Source: Hexactinellida sp. DTS-2022 (taxonomy: Eukaryota > Porifera > Hexactinellida). From it: a stretch of 64,000 nt of DNA. Every line of letters starts with the position of its first letter. Position 1 is the stretch's first letter. The stretch covers positions 3,286,001 through 3,350,000 of the forward strand of contig JAPNXP010000002.1 in assembly GCA_028753945.1 (NCBI GenBank). Direction: 5' to 3'. A program made the translations under genes and the position numbers. The notes beneath the pieces were generated by a model, which ran no database searches, was not told the origin of the DNA, and worked only from the letters and a program-made list of their open reading frames with translations. Shown in pieces: positions 23,791-33,710 of this stretch.

Positions 23791-25998
23791 TTAGTCATCC
23801 AGAGTTTTTTTGAGGCAGTTAGCGTAACAGAGGCGATGATTACTAACTACTTGCAAGAGAAACTGTTTCTCCTCTTCATCGCAGGTATGTAATCTGTTGT
23901 ACTCAGTAATCAAAGAAACACCACGTTCCGCATTATCATTTACAACCTGTATATGTTCCACAATATCCTTCGCAACAATATATGTTGGATCTCCAATCCA
24001 TTCCCCAGGGTCTTTCTTTAAGAAAGTTGTCTCAAGTCCAATTCCTTCAAAAAAGCGTAATGTGTTAGAAGAAACAAAGTCTTCCAATTTGCTGTCCTGA
24101 ATATAATTTGGATTCACAATGGCTCTCTTAATTGGGTGTTCAAAATTAATCTTTTTCAACGCATTGACCATCTTCTCCTTTGTATTTGATGCCAATGTTT
24201 GGTCAAAAAACGCTAGTGCAACTAATTCCTCACTCAGATACCAAAGATGTCCCAAAAACTTTTTGACACTAACTCTTGAAACTTCTACATTCTGTGTTTT
24301 GTACTCTTCTAACTGCTTCAGAAAATTCAGATCTTGTGAGGGTGCTTGTGACGAAGATGTAGACAAGAACCAGGCCTTTACATAGACGCTGACAACGAAC
24401 ATACATATATTCTTCAGTCCAAACTCTTCCCTAGATGTAAGTTTGAACTGATGTCGATACAGCCATATCTTTAGACAATATATTGCCTTCGCCATCCATC
24501 TTGATCTGTGCAAGGCACCAGGAGCCATTATCCGAATACCACGTGGAGGTACTCCACCAAAATTTATTATTGTCAATTCCAAAAATTCTCTATAATCATC
24601 TCGGGGCTGTTTATTTAGTAGCTGCTGTTTACAAAAGTCTATCATTTCATCAGATAAATTATTTGCGTGATTTTGGGGGGTTACTTCCATTAGAGAAATC
24701 TCATAGTTATCTTTTGCAATGAACTTCCAGTATGCTTGGAATCGTTTAAATAACTGGATTTCTGGACCACTAGAAGGACCCATATATAGATTGAACACAG
24801 CTTCGAGAACAAGCTCATAAATATGGTGACGACAGGCAATGTGCAGTAGATCCTTACCAAGCTTCTGCTCAAGGAGTATACAAGCACCATTTCTATAACC
24901 AGTATTTGAGCTTGTAGTATCAAAACACATTCCCTTCACTTGGTCTATCACCTTCCAATCAACAATGGTGGTAGCTATCGCGCTTGACATGTTATCCCCA
25001 GTACCCGCATAAATCTTTGGAACAGCAAGCAATTGTTGAATACCAACTCCAGATACTAGAATTGGGAGACGATCAACAACTTCTTTTCCTATTATATCAC
25101 AAAGCATCTTTCCATCCCAATGTATTATCAAGGGTACAGTTGGATTAAACCCCTCCTTTAAGCCCTCTGCAATTTCTTTACGAAATTTGCTTCTTTCTCG
25201 GTGAATTGACATCCGATTACAAACGATATCTTTCAGATCGTGGCCTAGGCTCTTCGCGGTTGCTGCAATAATATATGTTGCACTACGATCGCTAACCTTT
25301 GTTCTGTCAAGAGCCCCTGCCAAACCACAATCCATAATATTTTTGGGTCTCTTTCGAATTGAATCGGGATAGTAAACATTTTCATCAGTGCTAGAATCTG
25401 AATCACAACGACTACTAGCGACTTCCAAAGTGCAATAACGTTGTTCATTCTTTCTTTTTCTTTTCTTCTCTCTTTCTATTTGATTTAGAATAGTGTTTTT
25501 TCTTTCCATTGATCTCTCTTCCATTTTTGAAAGTTTCATGTCAACTGAGCCCATGGACCCAATTCTCCCAAACTCTCTCTGTGCGAGAAGAAAAGCTTTG
25601 TCTTCTGGATTTGTGATCATTGTTAATGCATCTTGATGCGCAATGTCGAATAGATTATCAAGATCTGAAGTAAACAACACTTCTTTTTCAACCAATCCTT
25701 CTGACCTCTTTGCTGTATTTTCCTTATTTTTTTTCAGTTTCTGCCATGAGGTGAATAGCTTCTCGATGGATTTAATTACATGCTTTTTTTGACGAAAGGG
25801 GATTCTCGCCCGTTCCCAGAAGATTTGGAGAGCTTCGGCTACGATTGTCGAGCTCACACGAATGGTCTTTTTCAATGAAAGATGATTGTAAAAAAATACC
25901 GACATTACCTGACGTTTGGAAGGTAGTTTGGATCCTGTCAAATCCGATGATCTTGGCCCAATAAGCCAAATATTAGTAGTACTTCTTGAAGTTGCCAT
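23791..25998 (-). CDS. hAT-like DNA transposase, 735 residues, intact
   Basis: Predicted DDE/RNase-H-fold transposase that would excise and insert the surrounding element by acting on its TAGGGTGGACC ends in the nucleus. Visible features: a basic, Lys/Glu-rich N-terminal third (about residues 60-190, including REKKRKRKNEQR), suited to DNA binding or nuclear import. A candidate first acidic residue is D295 in LIIHWDGK and a second is D360 in GMCFDTTSSNTG. They are followed by a C-x2-H motif in IACRHHIYELV (about 389-392), then an RW motif in HRSRWMAKA (about 517). This order resembles hAT-family cores; the final catalytic Glu and the C-terminal dimerisation block were not pinned down. I recall a widespread animal protein family with the 'HWDGK' and 'GMCFDTTxSNTG' signatures. 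The start at 25998 follows a stop-free reading and lies 32 bp below a TATA-like box. No intron is needed. The 8-bp target duplication supports hAT over other superfamilies. Confidence 0.8.
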   Translation of the reverse strand: MATSRSTTNIWLIGPRSSDLTGSKLPSKRQVMSVFFYNHLSLKKTIRVSSTIVAEALQIFWERARIPFRQKKHVIKSIEKLFTSWQKLKKNKENTAKRSEGLVEKEVLFTSDLDNLFDIAHQDALTMITNPEDKAFLLAQREFGRIGSMGSVDMKLSKMEERSMERKNTILNQIEREKKRKRKNEQRYCTLEVASSRCDSDSSTDENVYYPDSIRKRPKNIMDCGLAGALDRTKVSDRSATYIIAATAKSLGHDLKDIVCNRMSIHRERSKFRKEIAEGLKEGFNPTVPLIIHWDGKMLCDIIGKEVVDRLPILVSGVGIQQLLAVPKIYAGTGDNMSSAIATTIVDWKVIDQVKGMCFDTTSSNTGYRNGACILLEQKLGKDLLHIACRHHIYELVLEAVFNLYMGPSSGPEIQLFKRFQAYWKFIAKDNYEISLMEVTPQNHANNLSDEMIDFCKQQLLNKQPRDDYREFLELTIINFGGVPPRGIRIMAPGALHRSRWMAKAIYCLKIWLYRHQFKLTSREEFGLKNICMFVVSVYVKAWFLSTSSSQAPSQDLNFLKQLEEYKTQNVEVSRVSVKKFLGHLWYLSEELVALAFFDQTLASNTKEKMVNALKKINFEHPIKRAIVNPNYIQDSKLEDFVSSNTLRFFEGIGLETTFLKKDPGEWIGDPTYIVAKDIVEHIQVVNDNAERGVSLITEYNRLHTCDEEEKQFLLQVVSNHRLCYANCLKKTLDD

Positions 25999-26029
25999 TG
26001 ATTATTATTACAAACAACTGATTGTGTGG

Positions 26030-26037
26030 TATTTATA
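26030..26037 (-). promoter_or_regulatory. TATA-like box upstream of the transposase
   Basis: On the minus strand TATAAATA lies 32 bp upstream of the ATG at 25998. Spacing would put transcription start close to the ATG, giving a very short leader. In AT-rich DNA this may be chance. Confidence 0.35.
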
Positions 26038-26578
26038 CGAAATATACGAATCCGTATACAGTAAGTGTTAAATGTATACACAACTGTTGTTTAGACAATA
26101 CATGTGCAGATCAATAAACCTGACAAATATAAACAAATACATGTTGCGGTAGAGACCTCTAAAAATGCTCATAATAGGTTAAAAATTCGAGAGTGCTATG
26201 TTATCGAGTTTTTGAAAATATTTATGGGGTGGCCCATTAAAAATTGCAAAATATTATTTTTTGGGTCCACCCTATGGGGTAATTTAACCCTAACGAAGAT
26301 ATTTCTTACCCCATAAATTTCTGAGTAATTAATTTTAATCAGCTTATAACAAATTTGGTGTATACAAATATTAAATCGATGTCCGCAATTCGTTATAACG
26401 GGAGTTCACTATACTTAATAATATACGATGTAACAAAGTTACATCGTCTATGGTGGACTTACTAAATAGAAACGAATTAATTACTTAGTATAAAGTATAT
26501 TAGTAGATAATTAAAAATGTTAACTCACTTGATTCCACAGATAATTTACCTACATACTAGTCGTCAGTCTTTTGCATC

Positions 26579-28819
26579 CTAGATCGTAGATAACAGCTCG
26601 TCTTTCGCCACTGGGGATGTGCCTTTGCAGGTCACGTTTCCATAATCTGGGCTCACCATGATTGGGATTGCGTTGCCTGAATAACCTCGAGCAGAGGTCC
26701 CCACAAAGTTCGATGTACCTTGCCTTTGAGCGCTTTCGATAGAGTGTTGTGAGCTGTTATTCAATCGTTTGGACATCATCTGAAATATTTCCATTTGTCT
26801 TGTAATTCGTGATCAGCATTGATACGACAGGTTGATAGTGGTCGAAGTAGTTTTGGATACAAAGGATGGCTGTAGGATTATCTGTGGCTCTGTGTAAACT
26901 CCAACGCACCTCGCGAATTAATGAGTCTTTCGTTGTGTAGAAGTTATTGGCAATGTATACATCGGCATCAAGAATAGCAGAAGCAGCATAAATTTCCACA
27001 TCTGTTCCCCAAATGGATTCACGATTCATAAGTCTTTGTGTGCTAAGGTATTCACACGGTGTCGTTCGTTTGGTTTTAAAATAAAATCCTAGTTCCTTGT
27101 TCCTTCACTGGCGATAAAGCGAGAGATGATGGAACGAAGATGTAGGTGACTGTTTTCACTCCCAGTAATTAATATGGATATGCATCGAAATAGACAATTA
27201 CCATCTCCTGCGATATGTTCCGAATCGCAAGGTTCAAAATCGCTAAGTAACTTCCCAACGCTATTAAATGGTTGTCTACAAACTGATTCAAATGAAATCC
27301 CCAACATATCGCATTTACTTCGCTGCCAATTTTCATCTATCACTGTGATCCTTGGGTCCATCGGTGTGTCGTAGGAATTACGAAGCGGAACTGCGTCGTG
27401 AAATGATTCCCATAGCATTGTGTTTAGATACTGCATTCCCTAAAATATTAATTTGTTTACCATTTAATAAATATAAGAATTATTATAATGTCACAACTTG
27501 CTTTAATATACTAAACAAACATACTAATTTAAATTGAATTGAGTTGTATGTCATACAACTCAAGTCAAAACTATCTACCAATACACTCATACAATGTATG
27601 AGTGTATTGGTAGATAGTTTTGACTTACCAGGAAATACAGTACTTTGTGTGTGTATCTAGCACGTTGGGTATCTGTATAGCTGGGGTAGAGATCTGATGT
27701 CCATCCGAGTATAATCTCCATAATATCTCTCTTCTACAATAAATGGGTAAAATGGTAATTTGTAGTTATCGTATGAATCATTGTTAATTAACTTACAACT
27801 TCCTCTTCTTTTCCGCCATCCAAATACTCGAATAACATCGTGTTGGGAGTGTAGCTGTGCGCTTTGTATAGCAAGTGGTCCAGCTCTTCATGTAGAGGAG
27901 TCATGAAGGTCTGCCCACGTATATTCTGCTTTAGGATTTCCTACAAATGACAACATTGTAATAAGAAAAATATTACGGAATGTTACAAATATTCTGGATT
28001 GACGTCAAAAGAAGGTGTAAAGCGAAAATAACAATGAGTGTCAATAAAGATTACACTAAATGAATTAGACTATAGATGTGAAACGGGAAGCTTACTTTTA
28101 AGTTATTAAGGTGTTGAAAAATAGATTCCGTAGAAATCCGAAGAGATTCTGGTACATCTAAAAAAGGAATATTTTACTATTAACACTATTTTATATTTTA
28201 AATAACAACTCAATCACAATGAATTTACCTGTGAGGTGTTGATTCCGTTGCTAGTATCGAGGCTTACTTTCTTCTTAGTATTCTTGGGACTAGAGGATCT
28301 TTCGAAGTAAGGTCTTGTGATATGGATTGGAATCTTTTTGTCCTTCTTCGTTCCTAATTCTGATTGAGAAATTATAACATGGCTTTATGTTGATTTCAAC
28401 ACCGTGTAAGGCCCGAGATGTTTCGTTTGCTTCTTTGTTTTGGGCATGTGTTTTATTTTGGGCATGTTGGTATAGATGATTTTATCACCCTTCTTTAGAG
28501 GTATCAGGATTGCCAACAGTGTGTCTTCTGGCGTAGATTCGCTTGCGAGGGCGACCCCTACGTTTCCGGTTTCGAAAACTGTCTGTGGCCTGAGATGCTA
28601 TGTCAAGTGAAAAAAAGGATTCCGAAATCCCCGGTGTTGATGGATGTATAGATGTTTGGGATGATGTTGGCGCAGGTGGAGGAGGTGCTTGTGAAGCGAT
28701 GGTAGCAACGGGGGGCTCGGTATCTGAAGGAAAGCTGTCCCGATCTGTTGAAATAGATTTGGGAATGAATCATCAGGCTCATTGAAAATATGTCCATCGA
28801 AGCTTGACTCGCTCGACAT
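26579..28819 (-). pseudogene. Broken, spliced GPY/F- and OTU-bearing relic (Gypsy-integrase or Ginger kin)
   Basis: A minus-strand fossil locus. Parts, in transcription order: a leader-like segment (28819-28598, beginning MSSESSFDG); a segment with a KKGDKIIYTN...TKHLGPYTVL pattern (about 28600-28385), the GPY/F module that ends Gypsy-type integrases and Ginger-type transposases; a basic segment (about 28350-28229); and short exon-like pieces at 27940-27797 and 27733-27629 with GT-AG borders in one phase. Last come the two parts of an OTU-type cysteine protease: the Cys side GDGNCLFRC near 27180, and the Trp-Gly and His side, IWGTDVEIYAAS and FDHYQPV, near 27000 and 26830. OTU domains cut ubiquitin chains; in transposon proteins their role is unclear. 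The locus as a whole is broken, with at least a couple of breaks, and no integrase catalytic core was found. Alternative: a host gene domesticated from such an element. Confidence 0.6.
27542..27626. repeat. Two adjacent perfect hairpins in a putative intron
   Basis: Bases 27562-27592 pair perfectly with 27596-27626 (31 bp, 3-nt loop aat). Just left, agttgtatg/catacaact (27542-27560) forms a second 9-bp stem with a 1-nt loop. The large hairpin overlaps the minus-strand donor GTAAGT at 27628-27623. Confidence 0.92.
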
Positions 28820-28864
28820 TATTAGTAAAGCTAATATTAAGAAAATATTATAATAAATATAAAG

Positions 28865-29080
28865 AATGAAGTACGGTAATACTCTGAAAAAGCACCGTGA
28901 ATTGAAATGCGCCGAAGATGTTATGTATTATTTGTCAACCTATTCAGTGAGGATATCATTGGTTTGGAGATTTCTGAACACAGTAACTGGGTTCAACTAC
29001 CGTAATGCTCTGAATAAGCGCCGGGGTTTCTCATCATGAAAAAAAGCGACCGGGCGCTTATTCAGGGAATTACGGCATAT
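28865..29080. mobile_element. TA-type MITE remnants (CCGTAAT..GAATAAGCGCC)
   Basis: 'ccgtaatgctctgaataagc' near 28999 and the inverse 'gcgcttattcagggaattac' near 29055 form one short pair. A related single end lies near 28873. They are kin of the nested MITE at 15600-15858. Confidence 0.55.
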
Positions 29081-29624
29081 GACTCAGAAACAATCCATAA
29101 ATCTGGTAGACTGGAGACCTTCATACCTAGATAGGAAGTCAACACCAGTTTCTTATCCTATCTTTGTTAGGACGAAAGAATAAATTAGTATAAATCGAAG
29201 AATTGTACAAAAGACTGTGGATGTAGTCTTACTATCTTAGAGTAATCAAAATCTTTTACGACGTATGTATAATAATTCTGGATAGAAGTACACATATATA
29301 CCACTCTGTTCTATTCATTTACACTTCTCTTATAGTCCACTAATATGCTTGCCCACTTCGGGCCATTTGCCCACTGATGGACTATTAGAGAAAATAATGT
29401 ACGTATATACTATATACTACTGTATATCTATATCTATAGTAGACCTTTCTAGTCCAAAACCATTGGGATATGAAAAAATCTAGGATTATCCTGGGTCTAC
29501 TGTATATATAGTACACTGAATACATCATTTCTCAAATACGTTAAAGGCAGAGTCAATAAAATGGCATTTGCAAGAAAAAATAAATACCCATTAGTTCATA
29601 CTTGAACACACTAATTTAGCAATT
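29081..29624. other. Non-coding, nothing recognised
   Basis: AT-rich sequence without supported genes or element ends. Confidence 0.4.
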
Positions 29625-29728
29625 TAGCAAAATTAATATTTGTTGTTGATTACAAAATAAGTAACAAACTCGAGAAATTCAAAATTAACCTAGAGACTAG
29701 CTACCAAATGCTAATATAGGTAAACAAG
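29625..29728 (+). mobile_element. Fragment of the Helentron-like monomer
   Basis: It contains 'aatatttgttgttgattaca' and 'taatataggtaaacaagca', matching one ~140-bp monomer of the family at 10612-11465. It is interrupted by the MITE that starts at 29729; further monomer-like sequence resumes after 29876. Confidence 0.55.
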
Positions 29729-29875
29729 CAGTGAACTCCCGTTATAACGAAGTGATAGGGGCTTCTTCGTTGTAAATTCAATACAAGTAGAGGAAAATAA
29801 ATGCATTTAGCATCATCTACTTTGCTATAAGGCGATTATTCGTTACATACAACTATATCATAACGGGAGTTACTG
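29729..29875. mobile_element. TA-type MITE (CAGTGAACTCCCGTTATAACG)
   Basis: 147 bp with inverted ends cagtgaactcccgttataac and ...ataacgggagttactg; TA follows the right end. Same family as 10334-10516 and the outer layer at 22667. It is inserted in a Helentron-like monomer. Confidence 0.75.
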
Positions 29876-29966
29876 TATGTATATTTTGGATTCTACATGT
29901 AAATTCCAAATATGAATATTTATTTATCTTTTACAAAATAGATAAACAAATTAGTGAAAAGTACAA

Positions 29967-30267
29967 CAGTACACCCTCGCTAATCCGAACAGAAGTGTTC
30001 CGTTTCAAAAGAAAATCTGTTCCGATTAGTGGAATAATTCGTTTTCTATAGGCCTCTATAAAATGACACCCCGATAACCTGAACCAAACTTGTCCAAACC
30101 TTCTTAATTCAAACAAAACATATACCGTAGTATACTACCTAAAATACTTATCTGAGACTTATTTTTGTATAATTCCAATCTAAAATACAAATATTTTTTT
30201 ATTTTTCCCCCAGTTTTATACGATAAATTATGTGGGGTCTCCTGTTCGGACTAGCGAGGGTGTACTG
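29967..30267. mobile_element. pogo/Tigger-type MITE (CAGTACACCCTCGCTAATCCG)
   Basis: 301 bp; left CAGTACACCCTCGCTAATCC, right inverse ...ggactagcgagggtgtactg, TA after the right end. Related single ends ('caccctcgtaatccgaacag') occur at about 30642-30662. No coding sequence. Confidence 0.75.
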
Positions 30268-30406
30268 TATAATGTATGTAAAGTGTTACCAATTTTAAAT
30301 TCAGAAATAAGTTTCTTCAGAATCTTGTCTTGCAAACATGAGTAAATTACACGTACCATTAGATAATTTATTCTATGGGAAGTAGTATATAGTGGAACAT
30401 TTATTC

Positions 30407-30604
30407 TCAAACATTTATTCTAGAATAAATGTTTGAGATGATGTTGGCACAGGTAGAAGACGTCCTTGTCCCATATCGGGAATTGGGGATTAGAAAATAC
30501 TGATCGAATATGTTGAAAGTGGCCTGCGAATTAATCAAACTCATTGAAATTTGAACATCGAAGTTTGACTCGTTTGACATGTTTTGTTTCCTTCCCACCC
30601 CCAA
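30407..30604 (-). pseudogene. Diverged duplicate of the relic's leader segment
   Basis: Minus-strand sequence here parallels 28640-28819: MSNESNFDVQI against MSSESSFDGHI, and shared DNA such as 'gatgatgttggc' and 'gacatcgaagtttgactcg'-like blocks. Only this leader portion is duplicated; the GPY/F and OTU parts are absent. It is a fossil fragment of the locus at 26579-28819. Confidence 0.6.
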
Positions 30605-30729
30605 CCCCCTAGAAAAAGTTTCCCAATTGAAGGCTCAAGGACACCCTCGTAATCCGAACAGTGGATATGCGACCTATCATATCTTGAAATTTGCATCCTT
30701 TCATTCAAATTGGCAAAAAATGTCGGCAA

Positions 30730-31021
30730 TATCTACAATATCCATCACCTATGTATGAAAGCCTAATAACACATTCACGTTTCTCGGTCGAAAGACATTA
30801 GTGGCTGAGGGCTTCGTTCAGTGAAGTTGATGTCACAGTTGGCCCTATGGAAGCCTGGCCACCTTAGATATCCAGGGCTGTGTTTTATCCAGGAGCGCCA
30901 TACGCATAGAGGCGTATAAATAGAGATATGTTTGCGTTTAGGAACGCGAAAACTGCCGAAAGTCCGCATAGAGTAATACAAAACTAAACTTTTAGCCGCA
31001 CAAATTTTATTATGTAGTGAC
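30730..31021. other. Non-coding, nothing recognised
   Basis: No supported gene. A short open frame at 30775-30981 on the minus strand has no recognisable features. Confidence 0.35.
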
Positions 31022-31471
31022 CATAGGCGCCAAGTTTGGGATTTTGGGGCGGCCGTCCCCTCCCAAATTGCTGATTGGGTGGGGGAGGCCCAGACAGGCC
31101 CAGACCCTCTATTTAGAGGGAACGCGATCAGATGCCCCGTATAAACTTTCCCCGACGGGGGGGGCTATTGACCCCTGCCTCCCCCCTAGCGCCACCCCTT
31201 GCGGGGAGCTGGGGGGGCTGGCGGTCACTGGGAGCGATTCCCGGCCCCGGACCTGTCGGTGGATTTAAATTTTTAAATGAAAGTGGTCCTTTTGAACGAC
31301 TAAGGGATGATAGAGGGTGAGAATTACGTTAGTTTACTCAATATATCCGGATTTTGTTTCTGAAAAAACAAATCTTGAGATATTAGTAAACCTCCCAGTA
31401 AGCCCACCCCCCCCCGTCCCCAAGTTTTCCCCCCCATCTTTGATTATATTTTCCAAAACTTGACACCTATG
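31022..31471. mobile_element. hAT MITE 'CATAGGCGCCAAGTTT', copy A
   Basis: 450 bp; ends CATAGGCGCCAAGTTTGG and inverse ...CCAAAACTTGACACCTATG, with a perfect 8-bp duplication gtagtgac (31014-31021 and 31472-31479). GC-rich interior with C/G runs. A shorter relative is at 48531-48849. The plus-strand open frames inside are GC-rich chance frames. Confidence 0.88.
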
Positions 31472-31479
31472 GTAGTGAC

Positions 31480-33009
31480 CTAGGAGTGTTCAATTCTAGT
31501 CCTGTATAATACCCTGATCCAGGGGGTTCTTCATGTTGCTTGGCAGGCTACTTATTCCCATATATATGACTGAGTAGTTACCTCATAATAGACTATCAAA
31601 CTGACTGCGCGTGTTGATGCAGTTGGCGACAGGTGAGGGGTTGAGTCGAGGCTGATTTGACTTTATCCTCGATCTCGTAGAGGAAAGGGTTTGCTTTATA
31701 AATAGTAGTGCAAGACGGAGCAGGTAGCAAACTGAGCTTTTTTTTTTAATTAGAAATATACTGGGAGAAGTAAGCTTTGGATTAATGTCGAAAGAGCTGT
31801 CTATTAATTGGGGAGTCAGAGGAACAGGAAGAATGGTAGGAGTATTAATCTCCAAGCCTCCAAAATACGCTCTGGCATCGATACTAAAAAAATCCAAGGC
31901 AGTGATTTAAAAACTGGGCCACTATACTATAGTATAGTCGGCCCAGTAAAAAGAAAATAATATGAATGTAGTGAAATTGTACCCAAGGGGGATCTTGTAA
32001 AACGTCCAAAATCATTAGTAAACAGAAGCTAAATTAAACTTTGTAGACCAAGAGACCACCCACAAAGAACAATTTATGAATAAAAGCATAAATTTATAAA
32101 TAGAATGTGTGCTCATTAGATCATTCATATAATCTAGGAATTATTTGCTAACAATATATTTTAAGATATATTATTGGATTCGGATCTAGCTATTTTTAGT
32201 GTCAGTCTATTGAAAGTTCTAAATTAAAATTGAATCAGAACATGATTCTATAGCGTTTAGAGCTAGAAAAGAAATACTAATAGAGTAATAAATAATTAAA
32301 TGTATAAAATCAGTCAGTACATCCATGTAGCTAAGTATAAAATATGTAACTAGAGTGGGTTATTCAAAATGTGGGATTAGTTTCTCCTTTGGGATAACAT
32401 TGAATGTTATGTTCTTTTAAACAGACCATAAATTGCAAATACAAGTGAAATTTTTTGATGGACCATGGATTAATATGTTGGTAAGGTAAATTGATGAATT
32501 TTGTCCTTAATTTTCAAAAATAATAAGCCTGAATACAAGCGTCAGGTTTCCTGCAAAATGCAAATTAGATAGAGTATAGTTTCCAATACAAAAAGTATTG
32601 ATATAGTTGCATGCTATTAGAAACAATTACTTAAGAAGCTCATTATTATTATAAGAAATTTGTTATTTTCAATTTCTATGAAAAAATATCGAAAAATGCA
32701 CTTTTTAATTACAGATTTTAGAGAAAAGATTATATAAACTAATTTATGATGCTGAGAGTTTATACTGCAAGTAAATTACTAATAACAAACACTGATTTTC
32801 CAAGCCAACACTACCAATCAAGAGTTTGGGTGAAAATTTAAGAAGGAAAACTTGAGAGGTTATCGAGAAATTGTACTAAAACGACCATCCATTATGAAAC
32901 TACAAAGTCTTGTAACTCAACTTCGAATAAACGAAATCGTTCAATATTTGAAACTCAATCTATTTGGCTTATAAAATGAGATCCTAAAAAATTCTGCAAA
33001 TAATGCAAA
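31480..33009. other. AT-rich non-coding stretch
   Basis: A minus-strand open frame of 104 codons (31583-31897) has no recognisable domain and no splice context that I can support. Otherwise no feature was recognised. Confidence 0.4.
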
Positions 33010-33204
33010 GAAAGAAAGATTATTCATTGCAAACAGACACGAATTCAATAAGTCAATCCTTAAGCCACGGTACAACGCTATCTTAGGGACTCTGCCATCT
33101 TTGATGCTAATGAGTCAGTTCTTACACACATACTCCATGTTGACTGTCTCATAGAGAAAAATCTAAATAGCAATCATTATAGATATTAAAAATTAAGAAA
33201 ATTT

Positions 33205-33250
33205 AAAATAATATATATACGTATATATATGCGTATATATATATATAATT
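33205..33250. repeat. TA/ATAT simple repeat
   Basis: Low-complexity 'atatatatacgtatatatat' run. Confidence 0.8.
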
Positions 33251-33710
33251 AATAACCGAAAATTATATATAATACCAACTTAATCAATAAATCATTTCCA
33301 AATAAATCTTATTATATTTAAGGATATTGATTATACAGTAATATCAATGGAGTATAATATAAGAGAATCCTTATATAGAGCTGAGCTTTGTATAGTTCAG
33401 ATTTTTCCCATACTAAAAGCCCAGGCTTACTTTCTAAAGGTCAATTTAAAAGCTTGGGGAAAACTGAACTTTCTCAGTGTCTGAATACACATACTGAAAA
33501 ACTGAACTCTACTAGAGCTGAGCTCTATATAAGTAATTTCATAATATAATTACCTGTTTGACGAAATCATGTTTGCACACATTCGTTGAAACAAGTTTTC
33601 TCTCTTAAGAATCACAAGTGTTTTCCTGAAATGGAGACTTCCACAGCAAGAACAAACAAAAGTTGGGCCTTCAGCTATCTCAGATAGATATTTGAGAATA
33701 ACCGACTTAA

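Larger units (their letters stand above)
23482..26274 (-). mobile_element. hAT-like autonomous transposon, apparently intact, 2.79 kb
   Basis: Terminal inverted repeats TAGGGTGGACC at both ends, flanked by a perfect 8-bp duplication tggggtaa (23474-23481 and 26275-26282). A second conserved block, TGGGCCACCC, lies about 38 bp inside each end. Since GGTGG and CCACC are complementary, each end can fold on itself. Start YARNG and an 8-bp duplication are hAT hallmarks. The inside is one minus-strand transposase gene. Perfect target duplication plus an unbroken 735-codon frame argue for recent insertion. Confidence 0.9.
22770..26289. mobile_element. TTAA MITE 'GGTTAAATTAC', copy 2 (interrupted)
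   Basis: The left end GGTTAAATTAC follows TTAA at 22766-22769; the right end is followed by CTAA, a one-base decay of TTAA. It is closely similar to copy 3 at 33711-34430 along its length. It is split at its far right by the hAT-like transposon 23482-26274, which duplicated the MITE bases tggggtaa. Confidence 0.88.
22667..26411. mobile_element. TA-type MITE hosting two nested elements
   Basis: The outer layer has ends CAGTGAACTCCAAGTCGGC (TA at 22665-22666) and, inverted, ...cgttataacgggagttcact at 26391-26410 followed by 'ata'. Its own sequence is about 22667-22769 plus 26290-26411. The middle is occupied by the TTAA MITE at 22770-26289. It belongs to the GTTATAACG family seen at 10334 and 29729. 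It is the oldest of the three nested layers. Confidence 0.75.

Noticed and set aside
23897-25969. Shadow frames on both strands across the transposase (60-90 residues)
   Set aside because: They overlap the 735-residue frame in other phases and show no domain.
31583-31897. 104-residue minus-strand frame as an exon of the Helitron-type relic
   Set aside because: No recognisable motif and no supported splice junction linking it to the pieces at 33010-34735.
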